Below are positions 6,418 to 9,887 of a stretch of 9,887 nucleotides of DNA, piece by piece; within the stretch, counting starts at the first letter, position 1; each line of letters starts with the position of its first letter. This stretch comes from Anaerolineae bacterium (lineage in GTDB: Bacteria; Chloroflexota; Anaerolineae; Aggregatilineales; UBA3940). The position numbers and the translations under genes were made by a program. Location: positions 1-9,887 of the forward strand of contig JADZAD010000111.1 of NCBI GenBank assembly GCA_020852775.1. Direction: 5' to 3'. Below the pieces are notes generated by a model that saw only the letters and a program-made list of their open reading frames with translations, was not told where the DNA came from and made no database searches.

Positions 6418-7050
6418 ATGGTTCAGAAACTGGATTTCAAGAAGACGGAGAAGTACCTTTACCAGCCGCCCGCCGGCCGGTTCGAGATCATCGAGGTGCC
6501 ACCGCTGCCGTTCCTGATGGTGGACGGTGCGGGCAGCCCCAACGAGGAAGGCCCGTTTCACGAAGCACTGCAAGCTCTGTATGGCGTCTCGTACACGCTG
6601 AAGTTCACCAGCAAGAAGGAACCGGGCATCGATTACACCGTGCTGCCGCTGGAGGCGCTCTGGTACGTGCCAGGCAAGGCGATCTTTGAGTTGGTCGATG
6701 AGGATCCTTCTGCCTGGCAGTGGACGGCGATGATCCGCCAGCCGGAGCATATCAGCCCGGAGATGGTCGAACAGGCGATCGCCTCCGTGCGCGCCAGGCA
6801 TCCATCTGCGGCGCTTGACCGTCTGCGGCTGGAACGCTTCCACGAAGGGCTGTCCGTTCAGACGATGCACATCGGCCCGTACAGCGCAGAAGCCCCGACC
6901 ATCAACGCGATGCATGTCTTTATGAAGGAACAGGGCCTCGACCCGGCAGGCAAGCACCACGAGATATACCTCGGAGACCCGCGCACCAGCGCCCCGGAGA
7001 AGCTCAGAACCGTGCTCCGCCAGCCCGCGCGCCGCGCCCTGTGCGGTTGA
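6418..7050 (+). CDS. GyrI-like small-molecule-binding domain protein
   Basis: A 210-residue stand-alone GyrI-like protein (PF06445; the Lin2189-type subgroup). Visible family marks are 'PPLPFLMVDGAGSPN' (28-42), 'YTLKF' and 'DYTVLPLEALWY' (72-83), 'GLSVQTMHIGPYSAEAPTI' (144-162) and the C-terminal 'HHEIYLGDPRTSAPEKLRT' (180-198). The fold is a pair of SHS2 modules forming a ligand cleft; in AraC/BmrR-type regulators it senses drugs, but here no DNA-binding domain is attached. Some stand-alone members are reported to hydrolyse cyclopropanoid natural products, and the conserved acid in the LEALW segment (E79) is the candidate residue if this one does. The ATG at 6418 follows AAAGGG by 5 nt; the frame is open upstream to 6343, but that part covers the promoter. 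Confidence 0.88.
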   Translation: MVQKLDFKKTEKYLYQPPAGRFEIIEVPPLPFLMVDGAGSPNEEGPFHEALQALYGVSYTLKFTSKKEPGIDYTVLPLEALWYVPGKAIFELVDEDPSAWQWTAMIRQPEHISPEMVEQAIASVRARHPSAALDRLRLERFHEGLSVQTMHIGPYSAEAPTINAMHVFMKEQGLDPAGKHHEIYLGDPRTSAPEKLRTVLRQPARRALCG

Positions 7051-7062
7051 AACCAGCAGAGT

Positions 7063-7102
7063 CAACAGGCGGGAAGCCGGATTATCCCGGCTTCTTCTGT
7101 TG
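7063..7102 (+). terminator. Terminator hairpin of the GyrI-like gene
   Basis: GAAGCCGG (7073-7080) pairs with CCGGCTTC (7087-7094) around a 6-nt loop. The stem extends by two G·U pairs and, past a 2-nt bulge, by CAACAG/CTGTTG (7063-7068 with 7097-7102). The 3' side is pyrimidine-rich (CTTCTTCTGTT). It separates the GyrI-like gene from the downstream operon. Confidence 0.72.
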
Positions 7103-7127
7103 CCGGAGACTGGCATGAACAGGGTAC

Positions 7128-7156
7128 TTGAATCCACAGAACAAACCTTGTACAAT
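7128..7156 (+). promoter_or_regulatory. Sigma70-type promoter of the TIGR01777–carotenoid operon
   Basis: TTGAAT (7128-7133) and TACAAT (7151-7156) are separated by exactly 17 bp, matching consensus at four and five of six positions. The expected start is near 7163, giving a leader of roughly 53 nt to the ATG at 7216. The -10 box lies inside the left arm of the operator palindrome. Confidence 0.72.
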
Positions 7157-7167
7157 ATTTGTACAAG
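7147..7167. promoter_or_regulatory. 21-bp perfect operator palindrome over -10 and start site
   Basis: Arms CTTGTACAA and TTGTACAAG are exact inverted repeats separated by TAT. The same DNA is a direct repeat of TTGTACAA with an 11-bp period (7148 and 7159), and a degenerate third copy (CAGAACAA, five of eight) sits one period upstream at 7137. A protein bound here would cover the -10 box and start site, so repression is the simplest reading. The TGTACA core and 11-bp tandem period fit a MerR-family CarH/LitR-type photoreceptor; a MarR- or TetR-type repressor using the inverted symmetry is the alternative. No regulator gene lies in the window. Confidence 0.75.
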
Positions 7168-7215
7168 TACACGACTCCGCCATCGTCTTCTCAACTATCG
7201 AGGAGTTATCACACT

Positions 7216-8151
7216 ATGAAGGTAGTCATCACCGGGGGAACCGGCCTGATCGGGTGCGCACTCACACGCAGCCTTGCCACGGATGGGCACGAGGTGGTTG
7301 TACTCACCCGCAATCCACAGAAGGCACGCAACCTGCCCGCTGGGGTCAAGGTTGTTGGCTGGGATGGCCGGACGGCGCAGGGCTGGCTGGCACACGCAGA
7401 AGGTGCGGACGCGATCGTCAACCTCGCCGGGACGAGCATTGCAGGGGAAGGCTTCCCGCCCACCCGCTGGACGGCCAGCCGCAAGCAATCGATCCTGCAG
7501 AGCCGCCTCGCCGCCGCCGCCGCGGTAGTGGAAGCCGTCTCGCAGGCAAAAATCAAGCCGAAGACGGTGATTCAGGCCTCGGCCGTAGGTTACTATGGCA
7601 GCACCGACCGCCTCGTCGATGAGGGCGCGCCTGCAGGCACATCCTTCGACGCGCAGGTGTGCGTGGACTGGGAGCAGGCGATCGAGCCGGTACGCGCTCA
7701 GGGTGTGCGCGTGGCGACGATCCGCACGGGCGTCGTACTCAGCATGGACGGCGGGGCGTTCCCCAGCCTGCTGATTCCCTTCAAGATGATCATCGCCGGG
7801 GGCCCGCTGGGCAGCGGCAGTCAGGGTTTCTCATGGATCCACACGGACGATGAAGTCCGCGCGATCCGCTTCCTGATCGAATACCCGGACGCTGAGGGCG
7901 TGTACAACCTCACCGCCCCGAAACCGGTGAGCAACGGCGAGATGGCGCGCATCATCGGGCGCGTGATGGGCCGTCCGGCGATTATGCCCACCCCCGGTTT
8001 CGCGCTGAGGCTGGCACTCGGCGAGGTAGCCGGGGTGCTGCTGGACGGGCAGTTCGCCTCCTCAAAGAAGCTGGAAGCTGCCGGATTCAACTTTACCTAC
8101 CCGGATGCTGAACAGGCCGTGCGCGCCCTGTTCGGCAAGCCTGCCCGTTAG
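7216..8151 (+). CDS. TIGR01777 (YfcH/COG1090) family NAD(P)-binding epimerase-like protein
   Basis: A 311-residue extended short-chain dehydrogenase-like protein. The Rossmann glycine motif is at the very start (G7-G-T-G10-L-I-G13), followed by 'ADAIVNLAG' (64-72), 'SAVGYYG' (122-128), 'DWEQA' (151-155), 'FSWIHTDD' (205-212) and 'YNLTAPKPVSN' (230-240), all in the order and spacing of TIGR01777; length is normal. The reaction of the family is not established, though relatives often sit with photolyase, carotenoid or SRPBCC genes. The ATG at 7216 is chosen because GAGGAG (7200-7205) lies 10 nt upstream and MKVVITGG is the canonical N-terminus; a longer frame from 7159 would begin inside the operator. 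First gene of the operon; the SRPBCC gene follows after 12 bp. In some actinobacteria an SRPBCC domain is fused to this protein, supporting a joint function. Confidence 0.94.
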   Translation: MKVVITGGTGLIGCALTRSLATDGHEVVVLTRNPQKARNLPAGVKVVGWDGRTAQGWLAHAEGADAIVNLAGTSIAGEGFPPTRWTASRKQSILQSRLAAAAAVVEAVSQAKIKPKTVIQASAVGYYGSTDRLVDEGAPAGTSFDAQVCVDWEQAIEPVRAQGVRVATIRTGVVLSMDGGAFPSLLIPFKMIIAGGPLGSGSQGFSWIHTDDEVRAIRFLIEYPDAEGVYNLTAPKPVSNGEMARIIGRVMGRPAIMPTPGFALRLALGEVAGVLLDGQFASSKKLEAAGFNFTYPDAEQAVRALFGKPAR

Positions 8152-8163
8152 CGCCTGGGCCGA

Positions 8164-8616
8164 ATGGTGATGAAATACGAGCACCGCTTTACCGTCCGGG
8201 CCACGCAGGCGGAAGTCGCCGAGTTTCACGCCCACGCCTCCGGCTTCCGTGCACTGGTTCCGCCCGTCAGCCCGGCGGTGATCCACAGCGCCCCGGACCC
8301 GCTGATCGAGGGATCGATCCTTGACTTCACGCTATGGATGGGGCCCATCCCGCTGCGCTGGCAGTCGCTGATCGAGGACGTCTCGACCGAGGGGTTCACC
8401 GATACCATCGGCGGCAAGGCGCCGTTCGCGGTATGGCGGCACCGGCACAACTTCGTCCGGCTGGACGGCCACACGACCGAGGTCTATGACCAGGTGGAGG
8501 GTGAAGTCAAGCGTCACGCCTTCTGGGGCCCGGTCGGGATGCTGGTCTGGCTCAGCCTGCCGCTGCTGTTCGCCTGGCGGCAGGTCCAGACCCGGCGTCA
8601 CCTGGAGAAGCGTTAG
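8164..8616 (+). CDS. SRPBCC (COG4276-type) protein with hydrophobic C-terminal helix
   Basis: A 150-residue START/Bet v1-like (SRPBCC) protein, a fold with a deep pocket for hydrophobic ligands. Family marks visible are the short N-terminal strand 'KYEHRFTVRA', the proline-rich 'LVPPVSP' (31-37), 'GPIPLRWQSLIED' (60-72) and 'APFAVWRHRHNFVRLDGHTTEVYDQVE' split over 86-112. Residues 121-137 (FWGPVGMLVWLSLPLLF) are hydrophobic and followed by a basic tail, so the protein may sit at the membrane; similar amphipathic ends occur in the family. It follows the TIGR01777 gene by 12 bp and is surely cotranscribed. Plausible role: presenting a lipid or isoprenoid to its neighbours, which is inference. 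The ATG at 8164 has a poor Shine-Dalgarno; an ATG at 8170 is equally possible, and translational coupling is likely. Confidence 0.85.
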   Translation: MVMKYEHRFTVRATQAEVAEFHAHASGFRALVPPVSPAVIHSAPDPLIEGSILDFTLWMGPIPLRWQSLIEDVSTEGFTDTIGGKAPFAVWRHRHNFVRLDGHTTEVYDQVEGEVKRHAFWGPVGMLVWLSLPLLFAWRQVQTRRHLEKR

Positions 8617-8641
8617 CCTCCGTGCAGAAAGACGGGTCAGC

Positions 8642-9001
8642 ATGGGTTGGGTCCGGATTCTGGATGAGGAGAACCTGCCGCGCAACGAGCGGCAGATCGT
8701 TAAGATCGGACGCCGCGAAATCCTCGTCATCCGCCAGGAAGATCAGATTTTCGCCTGTGATAACCACTGCCCGCACCTGCACTTCCCGATTACACTGGGG
8801 CGCCTCGATGCGGATGGCACGCTGCACTGCCCGTGGCACCAAAGCGCGTTTGACTTGCACACCGGGGATGTCAAGGCCTGGGCGCCCTGGCCACCGGGCG
8901 GCATCTCTCGCATCCTCGGGAAGCTCTCCCGCGAGGAAACACTCCCGGTCTTCGCGGTCAAACTGGAAGACGGTGGAGTCTGGCTGGAACTTCGTGATTG
9001 A
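8642..9001 (+). CDS. Stand-alone Rieske [2Fe-2S] ferredoxin-like protein
   Basis: A 119-residue single Rieske domain (PF00355). The cluster ligands are clear: C43-P-H45 and C63-P-W-H66, i.e. C-x-H, 17 residues, C-x2-H, the two cysteines and two histidines that hold the [2Fe-2S] cluster. 'CPWHQSAFDLHTGDV' and 'LPVFAVKLEDGGVWLEL' fit ferredoxin-type Rieske proteins that pass electrons to an oxygenase or desaturase. No signal peptide or membrane anchor, so cytoplasmic. The disulfide-forming cysteines of bc1-type Rieske proteins are absent, arguing against a respiratory role. It lies 25 bp after the SRPBCC gene and 68 bp before the carotenoid desaturase. A role as electron partner of an oxygenase or desaturase step in this pathway is inferred; the partner is not visible here. 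The ATG at 8642 is the first sensible start; the frame is open further upstream only in overlap with the SRPBCC gene. Confidence 0.92.
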   Translation: MGWVRILDEENLPRNERQIVKIGRREILVIRQEDQIFACDNHCPHLHFPITLGRLDADGTLHCPWHQSAFDLHTGDVKAWAPWPPGGISRILGKLSREETLPVFAVKLEDGGVWLELRD

Positions 9002-9004
9002 AAT

Positions 9005-9047
9005 GCCTGTCGTGCGGGATGAGCAGCAGAGATGCCGGCACGACGGC
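9005..9047 (+). other. Intra-operon hairpin before the carotenoid desaturase
   Basis: GTCGTGC (9009-9015) pairs exactly with GCACGAC (9038-9044). The stem extends outward by GCC/GGC past a single bulged T, and two more G-C pairs follow inward after one mismatch. No U-tract follows, so it is not a normal terminator. It fills most of the 68-bp gap and could stabilise or process the mRNA, or tune expression of the last gene. Confidence 0.5.
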
Positions 9048-9069
9048 TCTGATACTGAGAAAGAAGCGC

Positions 9070-9887
9070 ATGGCGCAACGCAGACAACAGGCAGCGGATA
9101 CACGAGCGGTCATCATCGGCGCGGGGGTCGGCGGCTTAACCACCGCCGCACTCCTGGCTGGTGCTGGCCTGCGGGTGACGGTGCTCGAAGCGCACGTCTA
9201 TCCCGGCGGCTGTGCCGGCACGTTCTTTCATAAAGGCTACCGCTTCGATGCAGGCGCGACGCTGGCTGGAGGCTTCTACCCGGGCGGCCCACTGGATATC
9301 ATCGGCAAGGCGGTGGGCATCGAACGCTGGCCGGTGGAGCACAGCGAGCCGGCGATGATCGTCCACCTGCCGGACGGACAGTCCGTGAGCCGTTGGTCGG
9401 ATGACCGGCGCTGGCAGGCCAGTGAAGAAGCCTTCGGGCCGGAAGCCGCGCGCTTCTGGCGCTGGCAGGAAGCGACCGCGGACGCCCTGTGGGATCTCGC
9501 CCTGCGTAACCCGGCCTGGCCGCCACAGACACCCGCTGATCTGGCCGACCTGAGCAGCAAGGGCCTGCGCTGGCTTTTCTCCAACCCGCTGCGCCATGCG
9601 AACCCCGCGCTCGCGCTGGATGCGCTGCTGCCCCTTGCCCGCCATCTGCGCGGCCTGCCGGAGGCGCTCAAGCTGTTCGTGGATGCCCAGACACTGATCG
9701 CCGCGCAGACCACCAGCGACTACACTTATGGGCTGTTCGGCGCGTCCGCACTCGATCTGCCCCGCCGCGGCGTCGCGCACCCGGAACGCGGCATCGGCGC
9801 GATAGCCGAAACGCTGGCGGAGGCCGTGCGGCGCAACGGCGGCGAGGTGCGCTACCGCCAGGAGGTCCTCGCGGTGACGCCGCGTGC
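9070..9887 (+). CDS. CrtI/CrtD-like FAD-dependent carotenoid desaturase, N-terminal part
   Basis: The first 272 residues of a COG1233 flavoprotein that runs off the right edge; full-length relatives are about 500 residues. The dinucleotide fold is at the start: 'VIIGAGVGGLTTAALLAGAG' (14-33) with G17-x-G19-x-x-G22 and acidic E40 for the ADP ribose, then Y44-P-G-G-C-A-G-T51. The stretch 'YRFDAGATLAGGFYPGG' (57-73) and the Trp-rich 'ARFWRWQEATADALW' (127-141) recall C-3',4' desaturases (CrtD-type) more than phytoene desaturases, as far as memory allows. 'HPERGIGAIAETLAEAVRRN' (237-256) is the usual second-domain helix. It would remove hydrogens from, or isomerise, a carotenoid in the membrane. 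Related retinol-saturase-like enzymes cannot be excluded. The start ATG follows GAGAAAG by a few nt; it is the fourth gene of the operon. Confidence 0.87.
   Translation, partial: MAQRRQQAADTRAVIIGAGVGGLTTAALLAGAGLRVTVLEAHVYPGGCAGTFFHKGYRFDAGATLAGGFYPGGPLDIIGKAVGIERWPVEHSEPAMIVHLPDGQSVSRWSDDRRWQASEEAFGPEAARFWRWQEATADALWDLALRNPAWPPQTPADLADLSSKGLRWLFSNPLRHANPALALDALLPLARHLRGLPEALKLFVDAQTLIAAQTTSDYTYGLFGASALDLPRRGVAHPERGIGAIAETLAEAVRRNGGEVRYRQEVLAVTPR

Noticed and set aside
5538..6782. HIP1-like octamer GCGATCGC at 5538-5545 and 6775-6782
   Set aside because: Two copies in 9.9 kb of GC-rich DNA are not clearly above chance, so they do not indicate a cyanobacterial origin or a genome-wide motif by themselves.
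6307..7194. 295-codon minus-strand open frame opposite the GyrI-like gene
   Set aside because: The plus strand carries clear GyrI-like motifs, a promoter and a terminator; the antisense frame shows no domain and crosses the promoter, terminator and operator.
9136..9780. 214-codon minus-strand open frame opposite the carotenoid desaturase
   Set aside because: The plus strand has an intact FAD-binding fold; the opposite frame has no family pattern.
1..9887. Mobile element, phage, CRISPR, tRNA or rRNA content
   Set aside because: No transposase, integrase, terminal repeats, spaced direct-repeat array or RNA gene structure was recognised; the genes look like ordinary chromosomal ones of even composition.

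Overview
The window is a dense, GC-rich bacterial chromosome segment of about 9.9 kb with short intergenic gaps, sigma70-type promoters and Rho-independent-type hairpins. It holds ten or eleven genes, depending on how the truncated ends are counted. The mix (TRIC/YicG-type channel, acyl-lipid-type fatty acid desaturase, MFS carrier, Hsp20, GyrI-like protein, and a TIGR01777–SRPBCC–Rieske–carotenoid desaturase cluster) fits an environmental, probably aerobic bacterium exposed to light. A member of the Chloroflexota or a similar lineage is my best guess, but no rRNA or marker gene is present to prove it.

Layout, left to right. (1) Positions 1-871, minus strand: the N-terminal 290 residues of a serine beta-lactamase-like hydrolase, cut by the window edge. 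A divergent 102-bp gap holding a tandem heptamer repeat separates it from (2) a TRIC/UPF0126 cation channel (974-1618, plus). (3) A strong hairpin at 1626-1659 closes the convergent junction with (4) a fatty acid desaturase (1686-2735, minus), which lies downstream of (5) an MFS transporter (2978-4276, minus). (6) A GNAT acetyltransferase (4411-4854, plus) diverges from the transporter. (7) A small heat shock protein (4914-5396, minus) ends in a textbook terminator. (8) An alpha/beta hydrolase with an N-terminal membrane segment (5581-6333, plus) and (9) a GyrI-like domain protein (6418-7050, plus) follow.

From about 7128 to the right edge lies the most interesting unit. It is a promoter whose -10 box and start point are covered by a perfect 21-bp inverted repeat, followed by four closely spaced plus-strand genes: a TIGR01777 (YfcH-type) NAD(P)-binding protein, an SRPBCC protein with a hydrophobic tail, a small Rieske [2Fe-2S] protein, and the start of a CrtI/CrtD-like FAD-dependent carotenoid desaturase. 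The operator can also be read as 11-bp direct repeats of TTGTACAA, the geometry described for MerR-family B12 photoreceptors of the CarH/LitR type. Genes of the TIGR01777 and carotenoid families are typical targets of those regulators. I infer, without proof, a light- or stress-induced membrane/carotenoid operon.

The remaining genes are mostly single transcription units for envelope or stress functions (lipid desaturation, export, chaperoning, acetylation, hydrolysis). No tRNA, rRNA, CRISPR array, insertion sequence or phage gene was seen. No gap exceeds 300 bp; the longest (2736-2977) is described as a leader/promoter region.
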